This document shows positions 1 through 6,463 of a stretch of 7,752 nucleotides of DNA, piece after piece. Source of the stretch: Candidatus Brevibacterium intestinigallinarum (GTDB lineage Bacteria; Actinomycetota; Actinomycetes; Actinomycetales; Brevibacteriaceae). Position numbers and translations under genes: made by a program. The first letter of the stretch is position 1, and every line of letters starts with the position of its first letter. The notes under the pieces were generated by a model. The model did not search any database. It saw only the letters and a list, made by a program, of their open reading frames with translations, and was not told the origin of the DNA. The DNA lies in the NCBI GenBank assembly GCA_019117325.1, contig DWZY01000096.1, positions 1 through 7,752 of the forward strand, in the 5' to 3' direction.

Positions 1-374
1 GTGTCGATCGCACGGTCGCGCAGAGCATCGAAGGCGGCAGGAGACATCCCCGATCCGCCGTGGGAGGCCTGCTCGACCTTGCAGGCGGCCAGGAGCTGAC
101 CGAACGGGGCGGTCTGCCGCGTGGGTGTGCCGACGAGGTGCGCGTCGAGCAGCGTCCACTGGTCCTCCGCGGATGCCCCGTGATCATCCAGATGGCCCAG
201 GAGGGTCGTGAAGCCGTAGATCCGGGGCAGCGGGGTCGAGGCCAGGAGGCGGTCGATGCTCGTGCGCTCGTCCTCGACCCGTGCGGCGCCGGCGGCCCAC
301 GCATCCGGCGGCGTGCCCTCGAGCACGGCGGTGAGCACGCGGCGGGTGGCGGAGAGGGGAGTCTGCGGTGTCAT
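1..374 (-). CDS. Histidine/aromatic amino acid ammonia-lyase-like protein, N-terminal part (cut by window edge)
   Basis: The first 124 residues of a protein that runs off the left edge are visible. The start ATG (374-372) overlaps the stop of the upstream gene as ATGA, so translation is probably coupled. The visible part resembles the N-terminus of the MIO-type ammonia-lyase family (HAL/PAL/TAL). An Arg/Glu-rich helix (about 31-45) leads into RIYGFTTLLG (51-60), which aligns with the family's YGVTTGFG loop carrying the catalytic Tyr; here that is Tyr53. A later segment with HGGSGMSPAAFDAL (105-118) resembles the family's GxSGV...L region. The loop departs from the canonical form (LLG instead of GFG), and the Ala-Ser-Gly that would form the MIO cofactor lies beyond the edge. 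Enzymatic activity therefore cannot be judged. Family membership is an inference from these short motifs; substrate is unknown. It could be a divergent, non-catabolic member, since no hut genes are visible next to it. Confidence 0.5.
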   Translation of the reverse strand, partial: MTPQTPLSATRRVLTAVLEGTPPDAWAAGAARVEDERTSIDRLLASTPLPRIYGFTTLLGHLDDHGASAEDQWTLLDAHLVGTPTRQTAPFGQLLAACKVEQASHGGSGMSPAAFDALRDRAID

Positions 375-1663
375 TTCCTTCGTCCGATCAGGTAGGCGGC
401 GGCGGCCGCGACGGCGATGACGAGTGCGGCGACGATGAGTGAGTCCTGATTGGTGAGGCGGATCGCCTCGAGGATCCCCAGGGCCGAATCGTGGCCGGGC
501 TCCTCGTCGCTGCCGGAGAAGGCGGTCCCGATGAGAGCGAGCGAGACGTCGAGGACCGTCAGCACCGCCAGGCCGTAGAGCACGCCCTGGACCAGCTCCT
601 GGTACTTCCGCTCATTCACGCTGCGCATCGTGTTCGCCACGACGAGCGCGTCCGAGAGCCGCCGGTCGACCCGCTCGAGCGCGTCTGCATATCCCCACGC
701 GCTCAGGGTCGCGACGGCGGTCCTGCGACGGATGCCCTGGATCGTCAGCATGAGGTCGTCGTAGGCGAGCTGATGCGTCGCCAGCGCACCGGCGAAGTCC
801 TCCACCTGGCCCATGAGCCTGCGCCGTCGCCTCTTCGAGTCGCGATCATCGGGCCCGTACAGCTCGTTGAGCGTGTGGCCGGACACGTCGGACAGCATGG
901 CGAGCTCCGACCAGATCGTCTGCGCGTCGATGAGGCCGCGAACCATCTCATCCCACTCGACCGGACCCAGGTCCTCGACCCCGCGCAGGGCGCCGTTGCC
1001 CCATCCGATCTCGAGCGCCGAGGCGTCGGAGGGCGAGCGGAACGGCTCGGGTGTGACCTCGTCGCCCAACCAGACCTCGGGCACCGAGTCGGAGTGCGGG
1101 ACGCGGAGGTACCGCGCGACCCAGATCGCAGCCGTGGCGTGCGCACCGGGGATCTCCTCGAGGCCCGCGCGGATGTCGCGGACCAGCTCCTCCGCGCACT
1201 CCGAGAGCGCATTCTCCAGGAGGTCGATGCTGTCGTAGATGTGCGAGTCCGCCTCCACCGGCTCCGCGGCCTCCCACGACTCACCGATGTACGCGTCGAC
1301 CGCCAGCACCGTGGTCGTGCGGGAGACGGCGACCGCCGCCCGCTCGATCCGGACGCCCGAGGAGGCGGACGCGTCGTCCGGGGAGGGCGAGACCAAGCGG
1401 GAGATCAGGTGTGGCCCGCTGTGAGCGGGGACGGCCTCGGCGTCGTCGTCACGCGGCGGCACGACGTCGTACCAGCGCTGCGTGAGGTACTGCGGGGTGT
1501 AGGACAGGCGCGACCGCATCCGCATCGTGTCCGCCTCGGATCCAACCTCTGAGGCCCCGTTGCCGACCGACAGCAGGTTGGAGACCTGAGCGGAGGTCCG
1601 CTCGTCGATCGGGTCGTGCGCGGACGCGTGCACGAGCGGGGCCACGAGCAGGAAACGGGGCAT
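371..1663 (-). CDS. Hypothetical protein with two C-terminal transmembrane segments
   Basis: This is a 430-residue protein of unrecognised family. Residues 1-355 are mostly soluble: a short hydrophobic start (PRFLLVAPLVHAS), a mixed alpha/beta part to about 130, then largely helical sequence rich in Glu, Asp and Arg, with a polybasic run SKRRRRRL at 276-283. Two hydrophobic segments follow, at about 359-382 (VLYGLAVLTVLDVSLALIGT) and 408-427, the second ending in GRRK at the C-terminus. A long helix ending in a two-helix membrane hairpin is an arrangement also seen in CorA-like proteins, but I see no CorA GMN motif. I chose ATG 1663 because GAAGG lies 9 nt upstream and a TAGGCT -10-like hexamer lies about 37 nt upstream. 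An in-frame GTG at 1687 would add eight residues but has no ribosome binding site. The stop overlaps the start of the lyase-like gene (ATGA), so the two products probably act together. The coding frame is supported by length and by its neighbour; function is unknown. Confidence 0.8.
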   Translation of the reverse strand: MPRFLLVAPLVHASAHDPIDERTSAQVSNLLSVGNGASEVGSEADTMRMRSRLSYTPQYLTQRWYDVVPPRDDDAEAVPAHSGPHLISRLVSPSPDDASASSGVRIERAAVAVSRTTTVLAVDAYIGESWEAAEPVEADSHIYDSIDLLENALSECAEELVRDIRAGLEEIPGAHATAAIWVARYLRVPHSDSVPEVWLGDEVTPEPFRSPSDASALEIGWGNGALRGVEDLGPVEWDEMVRGLIDAQTIWSELAMLSDVSGHTLNELYGPDDRDSKRRRRRLMGQVEDFAGALATHQLAYDDLMLTIQGIRRRTAVATLSAWGYADALERVDRRLSDALVVANTMRSVNERKYQELVQGVLYGLAVLTVLDVSLALIGTAFSGSDEEPGHDSALGILEAIRLTNQDSLIVAALVIAVAAAAAYLIGRRK

Positions 1664-1672
1664 TGTCTGGAA

Positions 1673-1677
1673 CCTTC
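1673..1677 (-). promoter_or_regulatory. Ribosome binding site deciding the start of the membrane protein gene
   Basis: On the minus strand GAAGG lies 9 nt before the ATG at 1663-1661. No Shine-Dalgarno-like sequence precedes the alternative GTG at 1687-1685, so the ATG is preferred. Confidence 0.5.
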
Positions 1678-1699
1678 GCAGGGGCACGGGGTCCGGATC

Positions 1700-1705
1700 A
1701 GCCTA
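1700..1705 (-). promoter_or_regulatory. Candidate -10 element for the minus-strand gene pair
   Basis: TAGGCT on the minus strand is a typical actinobacterial -10 hexamer. It would start transcription near 1693, giving a leader of about 30 nt before the ATG at 1663. No convincing -35 hexamer is visible upstream. The same hexamer precedes the lipoprotein gene at 6399-6404. Confidence 0.4.
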
Positions 1706-1770
1706 GCGCTCGCCCGCGGACCGGCGCCGTGCGCTCGCCCCCTGATTCTGCAATCGGTCGCCTGGGTGAG

Positions 1771-1776
1771 TACTAT
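1771..1776 (+). promoter_or_regulatory. Candidate -10 element for tig
   Basis: TACTAT matches four of six positions of TATAAT and is the most AT-rich spot in the divergent intergenic region. A poor -35 candidate (TTCTGC, 1746-1751) lies 19 nt upstream. If used, the tig leader would be about 115-120 nt and would contain the hairpin at 1843-1885. Confidence 0.35.
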
Positions 1777-1842
1777 TGCGCAGGATGTGCGGTCGGCCCT
1801 GCCCGATCGCAGATGAACCGGTACGCGTCCGTCCGCTCCGCA

Positions 1843-1885
1843 GTCTGCTGCTCGGCTCGGCCGCGGTCCGCACTCCGCAGCAGAC
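1843..1885 (+). promoter_or_regulatory. Inverted repeat in the tig leader
   Basis: GTCTGCTGC (1843-1851) and GCAGCAGAC (1877-1885) are perfect reverse complements separated by 25 nt of GC-rich sequence. The right arm ends 5 nt before the GAGGGA ribosome binding site (1891-1896). A direct repeat CTCCGCAG (1836-1843 and 1873-1880) overlaps both arms. There is no T-run after the stem, so it does not look like a terminator. A role in translation or mRNA stability is inference only. Confidence 0.5.
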
Positions 1886-1900
1886 AACGAGAGGGAAACT

Positions 1901-3307
1901 GTGAAGAGCTCCGTCGAGACCATCGACCCGACCCGGGTCAAGCTCAGCATCGACGCGCCTTTCGCCGAGCTCAAGCCGAGCGTCGACGAGGCCTACCGCG
2001 AGATCGCGAAGCAGGTGAACGTCCCCGGCTTCCGTCGCGGCAAGGTTCCCAACCGCATCATCGACCAGCGCGTGGGCCGTCCCGTTGTCATGCAGGAGGC
2101 CGTCAACGGCAGCCTGGACGAGCTGTACCGCAAGGCGCTCACCGAGCACGACCTGACCCCGCTGGGCCAGCCCGAGGTCGAGGTGCAGGAGGTGCCCGGC
2201 CTGGACGGCAAGGACGAGGGCGACCTCAAGGTCACCATCGAGGTCGACGTGGCCCCCACCGTCGAGCTGCCCGCCTACGACTCGATCGAGGTCGAGGTCG
2301 GCTCGATCGAGGTCACGGACGAGGACGTCCAGCAGCAGCTGGACGAGCTGCGCGAGCGCTTCGGCACCCTCGTGTCCGTCGACCGCCCGGCCACGAAGGG
2401 CGACTTCGTCACCCTCAACCTGACGGCGAAGATCGACGACGCGCAGGTCGACGAGGCCTCCGACATCTCGTACGAGATCGGTTCCGGCACCATGCTCGAG
2501 GGCATGGACGAGGCGCTGGACGGCCTGTCCGAGGGTGAGGAGACCACCTTCGAGACGACGCTGGCCGGCGGCGAGCACGCCGGCGAGACGAGCGCCGTCA
2601 CGCTGGCCGTCACCTCTGTCAAGGTCCGCGAGCTGCCCGAGGTCGACGACGAGTTCGCCCAGCTGGCCTCCGAGTTCGACACGGTCGAGGAGCTCCGCGA
2701 GGACCTGCGCTCGCAGGCGGCGGAGAAGAAGGAGTTCGACCAGGGCGTCGAGGCTCGCGACAAGGTCCTCGAGGCGCTGCTCGAGCGCATCGACCCGCCG
2801 GTCCCGGCCAAGGTCGTCGAGGACGAGGTCCACCGTCACCTGGAGGGCGAGAACCGCCTCGAGGACGACGAGCACCGCGCCGAGGTGACCGAGGAGACGA
2901 CCCGCAACCTCCGCACGCAGTTCGTGCTGGACGCGGTCGTGAAGGCAGAGGAGATCGAGGTCTCCCAGCCGGAGCTCATCGAGTACATCATCAACGCCTC
3001 CCAGCAGTACGGCATGAACCCCAACCAGTTCGCGCAGATGCTGGACCAGCAGGGCCAGGTGCCCGCGCTCATGGGTGACGTCGCCCGTCGCAAGGGCCTC
3101 GCCGAGGTCCTGGCCGGCGCCATCGTCAAGGATGCCGAGGGCAACGTCCTCGACATGACCGCCTTCACGACCCCGGGCGGTGCCGCTGCGGAGGCCGCCG
3201 CCGAGGCCGATGAGGCTGCCGCTGAGGCCGAGGAGGCCGCTGCAGACGAGGCGACGGACGCCGAGGAGCAGGCCGAGGCCGCTGCAGAGGCGACCGACGA
3301 GAAGTGA
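1901..3307 (+). CDS. tig: Trigger factor, ribosome-associated chaperone and peptidyl-prolyl isomerase
   Basis: Trigger factor binds ribosomal protein uL23 at the exit tunnel and shields nascent chains in the cytoplasm. The 468-residue product has the three family domains. The N-terminal ribosome-binding domain (about 1-150) carries the signature GFRRGKVP at 43-50. An FKBP-like isomerase domain spans about 160-245 (KGDFVTLNLTAKIDD, then GSGTMLEGMDEAL). The helical C-terminal chaperone domain begins with ELREDLRSQAAEKKEF and runs to about 430. The last 35 residues are an Ala/Glu-rich acidic tail, common in actinobacterial trigger factors and probably disordered. The GTG start is chosen because MKSSVETIDPTRVKL matches the family N-terminus and GAGGGA lies just upstream. 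The gene is divergent from the membrane protein gene and is followed by strong hairpins that separate it from clpP1. Identification is secure. Confidence 0.97.
   Translation: MKSSVETIDPTRVKLSIDAPFAELKPSVDEAYREIAKQVNVPGFRRGKVPNRIIDQRVGRPVVMQEAVNGSLDELYRKALTEHDLTPLGQPEVEVQEVPGLDGKDEGDLKVTIEVDVAPTVELPAYDSIEVEVGSIEVTDEDVQQQLDELRERFGTLVSVDRPATKGDFVTLNLTAKIDDAQVDEASDISYEIGSGTMLEGMDEALDGLSEGEETTFETTLAGGEHAGETSAVTLAVTSVKVRELPEVDDEFAQLASEFDTVEELREDLRSQAAEKKEFDQGVEARDKVLEALLERIDPPVPAKVVEDEVHRHLEGENRLEDDEHRAEVTEETTRNLRTQFVLDAVVKAEEIEVSQPELIEYIINASQQYGMNPNQFAQMLDQQGQVPALMGDVARRKGLAEVLAGAIVKDAEGNVLDMTAFTTPGGAAAEAAAEADEAAAEAEEAAADEATDAEEQAEAAAEATDEK
3190..3300 (+). repeat. Low-complexity GAGGCC-rich repeats in the 3' end of tig
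   Basis: The segment encoding the acidic tail consists of repeated GAGGCC/GCTGCA codon blocks. GAGGCCGCTGCAGA occurs perfectly at 3233-3246 and 3275-3288, 42 nt apart and in frame. Each copy is followed by a near-identical GCGAC-GACG block. The encoded pieces are EAAADEATDAEE and EAAAEATDEK, suggesting an internal tandem duplication. Confidence 0.7.
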
Positions 3308-3313
3308 CCCGCC

Positions 3314-3330
3314 TGCTCCCCGAGGGAGCA
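3314..3330 (+). other. Small hairpin just after the tig stop codon
   Basis: TGCTCCC and GGGAGCA form a perfect 7-bp stem with a CGA loop, starting 6 nt after the tig TGA. There is no T-run. It may protect the mRNA 3' end or act together with the larger hairpin at 3358-3386. Confidence 0.45.
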
Positions 3331-3357
3331 TGCGCCCGCAGGTGAGCACTGCGGATC

Positions 3358-3386
3358 GAGGGCCCCGGACACCGTCCGGGGCCCTC
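3358..3386 (+). terminator. Terminator hairpin after tig
   Basis: GAGGGCCCCGGAC and GTCCGGGGCCCTC form a perfect 13-bp GC-rich stem around an ACC loop, 50 nt after tig. The downstream tail (TCTCGG) lacks a real T-run, as is common for actinobacterial terminators. It separates tig from clpP1. Confidence 0.8.
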
Positions 3387-3411
3387 TCGGCGTCGTCGGA
3401 CCGGTCGCACG

Positions 3412-3429
3412 TTCACGCTCTGGGCGAAC
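3412..3429 (+). promoter_or_regulatory. Probable ClgR operator upstream of clpP1
   Basis: TTCACGCTCTGGGCGAAC carries the CGC-N5-GCG core of the actinobacterial ClgR box. Compared with the Corynebacterium consensus as I recall it (WNNWCGCYNANRGCGWWS), it fits at every constrained position except the central A, which is T here. ClgR is the known activator of clpP1P2 and other protease genes in Corynebacterium, Streptomyces and Mycobacterium. The site lies 83 nt before the clpP1 start and after the tig terminator, so it should control clpP1-clpP2 rather than tig. Confidence 0.75.
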
Positions 3430-3445
3430 ATGGCGGGTCCGGAGG

Positions 3446-3451
3446 ACTAAT
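3446..3451 (+). promoter_or_regulatory. Candidate -10 element for clpP1
   Basis: ACTAAT matches four of six TATAAT positions, inside the only AT-rich patch (GGACTAATAGG) between the ClgR box and clpP1. Using it would place the ClgR box over the -35 region, compatible with direct activation. A weaker alternative is TACGCT at 3469-3474. Confidence 0.4.
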
Positions 3452-3511
3452 AGGTCCGGGGTGCGGGTTACGCTCTCAGACAGACTTCCACACCGACGAC
3501 AGGAGTGAGAC

Positions 3512-4141
3512 GTGAGCAATGGAGGCAACTCCTCGCTGAGCCCGACCATGGCCGGGACGCAGGGCGGGCTGGGTCTGGACGACCACATCTACAACCGGCT
3601 GCTGCGCGAGCGGATCATCTGGCTGGGCTCCGATGTGCGCGACGACAACGCGAACATCATCTGCGCGCAGCTCATGCTGCTGGCCGCGGAGGACCCGGAC
3701 AAGGACATCTGGCTCTACATCAATTCGCCGGGCGGATCCGTCACGGCGGGCATGGCCATCTACGACACGATGCAGTACGTCCAGCCGGACGTGGGCACCG
3801 TCGCGATGGGCATGGCGGCATCGATGGGCCAGTTCCTGCTGTCCTCGGGCACCAAGGGCAAGCGCTTCGCCACCCCCCACACCCGCATCCTCATGCACCA
3901 GCCCCTGGGCGGCATCAGCGGAACCGCAACGGACATCAAGATCCAGGCGGACCTCATCCTGCACATGAAGCGGCAGATGGCGGAGCTGACCGCCCAGCAG
4001 ACCGGGCAGTCGGTCGAGACGATCCTCGAGGACAACGACCGCGACCACTGGTTCACCGCAGACGAGGCGCTGGAGTACGGCTTCATCGACGGCGTCGTGC
4101 AGAGTGCCAAGGAGATCACGGACGGGGCACCCGGCGCGTGA
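3512..4141 (+). CDS. clpP1: ATP-dependent Clp protease proteolytic subunit ClpP1
   Basis: This is a serine peptidase subunit of the Clp degradation machine. In actinobacteria ClpP1 and ClpP2 heptamer rings stack into a mixed tetradecamer that degrades proteins unfolded by ClpX or ClpC. The 209-residue product has the complete catalytic triad: Ser104 in MAASMG, His129 in LMHQPLGG and Asp178 in DRDHWF. It also has the oxyanion/strand motif YINSPGGS (69-76) and a GTKGKRFATPHTRI region typical of ClpP1. The first 20 or so residues (SNGGNSSLSPTMAGTQGG) are polar and probably a processed propeptide. The GTG start has AGGAG six nt upstream. clpP2 follows 35 nt later in the same direction, so the two are almost certainly co-transcribed from the promoter with the ClgR box. 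Sequence similarity to mycobacterial ClpP1 from memory is high throughout. Identification is secure. Confidence 0.96.
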   Translation: MSNGGNSSLSPTMAGTQGGLGLDDHIYNRLLRERIIWLGSDVRDDNANIICAQLMLLAAEDPDKDIWLYINSPGGSVTAGMAIYDTMQYVQPDVGTVAMGMAASMGQFLLSSGTKGKRFATPHTRILMHQPLGGISGTATDIKIQADLILHMKRQMAELTAQQTGQSVETILEDNDRDHWFTADEALEYGFIDGVVQSAKEITDGAPGA

Positions 4142-4176
4142 TCGTCGGAGCAGAAGGGAACACTGAAGGACTCATG

Positions 4177-4827
4177 ATGAACCACACCCCGTGGGGTACC
4201 GCCGGCCCGATGCCCTCCTCCCGCTACGTCATGCCGCAGTTCGAGGAGCGGACGCCCTACGGCTTCAAGCGCCAGGACCCGTACACCAAGCTGTTCGACG
4301 ACCGCGTCATCTTCCTGGGCGTCCAGGTCGACGACACGAGCGCGGATGACGTCATGGCACAGCTGCTGGTCCTCGAATCGCAGGATCCGGACCGCGACAT
4401 CACCCTCTACATCAACTCGCCCGGTGGCTCCTTCACGGCGCTCACCGCGATCTACGACACGATGCAGTACGTGAAGCCGGAGATCCAGACGGTCTGCCTG
4501 GGCCAGGCGGCGTCCGCCGCTGCCGTCTTGCTGGCCGCCGGTGCGCCGGGCAAGCGCCTCGCGCTGCCCAACGCGCGGATCCTCATCCACCAGCCGTCGA
4601 TGCAGGGCCAGGGCCAGGGCCAGGCCTCTGACATCGAGATCCAGGCGAACGAGGTACTGCGCATGCGCGAGTGGCTGGAGAACACGCTCTCCTCGCACTC
4701 GAACAAGACGCCGGAGCAGGTCTCGCGCGATATCGAGCGCGACCTGTTCCTCACCGCCGAGCAGGCGAAGGACTATGGCCTGGTCGACCAGGTGCTGACC
4801 TCGCGCAAGGCGGTCCGCAAGGTCTGA
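4177..4827 (+). CDS. clpP2: ATP-dependent Clp protease proteolytic subunit ClpP2
   Basis: This is the second Clp peptidase subunit and partner of ClpP1 in the mixed barrel; in mycobacteria the ClpP2 face docks the ATPase. The product is 216 residues. The triad is Ser113 in GQAASAAAVLL, His138 in ILIHQPS and Asp189 in IERDLF, and YINSPGGSF precedes it. The N-terminal SRYVMPQFEERTPYGFK segment is the typical ClpP2 leader, probably trimmed on maturation. Two adjacent ATGs (4174 and 4177) exist; I chose the second because AAGGA (4166-4170) then sits six nt away rather than three. The handle region following His138 contains QGQGQGQ, encoded by a hexanucleotide repeat, where mycobacterial ClpP2 has a single GQ-type motif. 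The gene lies 35 nt after clpP1 with no terminator between. Confidence 0.96.
   Translation: MNHTPWGTAGPMPSSRYVMPQFEERTPYGFKRQDPYTKLFDDRVIFLGVQVDDTSADDVMAQLLVLESQDPDRDITLYINSPGGSFTALTAIYDTMQYVKPEIQTVCLGQAASAAAVLLAAGAPGKRLALPNARILIHQPSMQGQGQGQASDIEIQANEVLRMREWLENTLSSHSNKTPEQVSRDIERDLFLTAEQAKDYGLVDQVLTSRKAVRKV
4603..4624 (+). repeat. In-frame hexanucleotide repeat (CAGGGC) in clpP2
   Basis: Three perfect copies of CAGGGC are followed by a partial CAGG. They encode alternating Gln-Gly (residues 143-149) in the handle region of ClpP2. Gain or loss of a unit would keep the frame. Confidence 0.8.
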
Positions 4828-4955
4828 CCTGCGGAGACGATCGCACGCGGAGCAGTTGCGGCGGTCCGGGAGCCGGTAGGCGGCATGACACGCCTGCAGG
4901 GTCCTGGGCCGCCGTGTCCGTCCGGTGTGGGATGCTTGAGACGACGAATGGTCAA

Positions 4956-4982
4956 GGGGGCGCACTGCTGACGCGCACCCCC
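4956..4982 (+). promoter_or_regulatory. Hairpin upstream of the clpX ribosome binding site
   Basis: GGGG-GCGC (4956-4963) can pair with GCGC-A-CCCC (4973-4981), giving eight base pairs with one bulged A around a 9-nt loop. A competing stem, CACC (4977-4980 region) with GGTG (4989-4992), would cover the ribosome binding site GGAAGG (4985-4990). A regulatory role is inference. Confidence 0.35.
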
Positions 4983-4984
4983 GG

Positions 4985-4990
4985 GGAAGG
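4985..4990 (+). promoter_or_regulatory. Ribosome binding site deciding the clpX start
   Basis: GGAAGG lies 7 nt before the GTG at 4998. It supports this start over an in-frame ATG at 4932, which would add 22 residues not seen in the ClpX family. Confidence 0.65.
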
Positions 4991-4997
4991 TGGGACA

Positions 4998-6284
<1,287 letters not shown>

Positions 6285-6303
6285 CAACCAGCCCTGCGAC
6301 ATC

Positions 6304-6331
6304 CGGCCCCACGACTCACGTCGTGGGGCCG
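6304..6331 (+). terminator. Terminator hairpin after clpX
   Basis: CGGCCCCACGAC and GTCGTGGGGCCG form a perfect 12-bp stem with a TCAC loop, 20 nt after the clpX stop. It has no T-run. It probably ends the clp transcription unit. Confidence 0.8.
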
Positions 6332-6398
6332 TGTCAGTCCCGGCTCCCGTGTGGCAGAGCGGGAACACGATGCGCCGCGATGCGGCCGCTCCGCTTCC

Positions 6399-6404
6399 TA
6401 GGCT
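6399..6404 (+). promoter_or_regulatory. Candidate -10 element for the lipoprotein gene
   Basis: TAGGCT, an actinobacterial-type -10 hexamer, sits 60 nt before the lipoprotein start and after the clpX terminator. No clear -35 is visible. Its use would give a leader of about 50 nt holding the hairpin at 6425-6446. Confidence 0.4.
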
Positions 6405-6424
6405 GAGTCTCGTACCGATAGCCT

Positions 6425-6446
6425 GCGGCGGGTCCTGACCTGCCGC
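6425..6446 (+). promoter_or_regulatory. Leader hairpin before the lipoprotein ribosome binding site
   Basis: GCGGCGGG and CCTGCCGC pair over eight positions (one G-U) around the loop TCCTGA. The stem ends 7 nt before the strong AGGAGG ribosome binding site (6454-6459). It has no T-run. Confidence 0.4.
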
Positions 6447-6463
6447 GACTGCCAGGAGGAGAC

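Larger units (their letters stand above)
4828..4997. other. clpP2-clpX intergenic region
   Basis: There are 170 bases without a gene. No strong terminator is seen; GTAGGCG/CGCCTGC (4876-4882 with 4891-4897) is only a weak 7-bp stem. A possible but poor -10 (GATGCT, 4931-4936) could give clpX its own promoter, with no -35 visible. The last 45 bases can form two competing hairpins next to the clpX ribosome binding site. Confidence 0.5.

Noticed and set aside
491..1552. Plus-strand open frame antisense to the unknown membrane protein
   Set aside because: Its composition is Arg/Val/Asp-rich shadow type. The minus-strand frame has clean membrane segments, a ribosome binding site and coupling to the next gene.
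1664..1900. A tRNA gene in the divergent region upstream of tig, as found in some actinobacteria
   Set aside because: No cloverleaf, GGTTCGA T-loop or CCA end can be drawn here; the only strong pairing is the 9-bp inverted repeat.
1813..2538. ATG in the tig leader opening a frame that overlaps tig
   Set aside because: It has no ribosome binding site and gives an Arg/Gly/Pro-rich product typical of an out-of-frame reading of tig.
1703..3349. Long minus-strand open frame antisense to tig
   Set aside because: Its protein is Leu/Val/Asp/Arg-biased with no domain, and it is the codon-phase shadow of tig, which is certain by homology.
3505..4176. Upstream in-frame extension of clpP2 through clpP1
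   Set aside because: It reads clpP1 in the wrong frame and is just an open stretch before the true clpP2 start; clpP1 and clpP2 are separate intact genes, not a fusion or frameshift.
4932..4997. N-terminally extended ClpX starting at ATG 4932
   Set aside because: The extra 22 residues have no counterpart in the family, and the GTG at 4998 has a well-placed GGAAGG.
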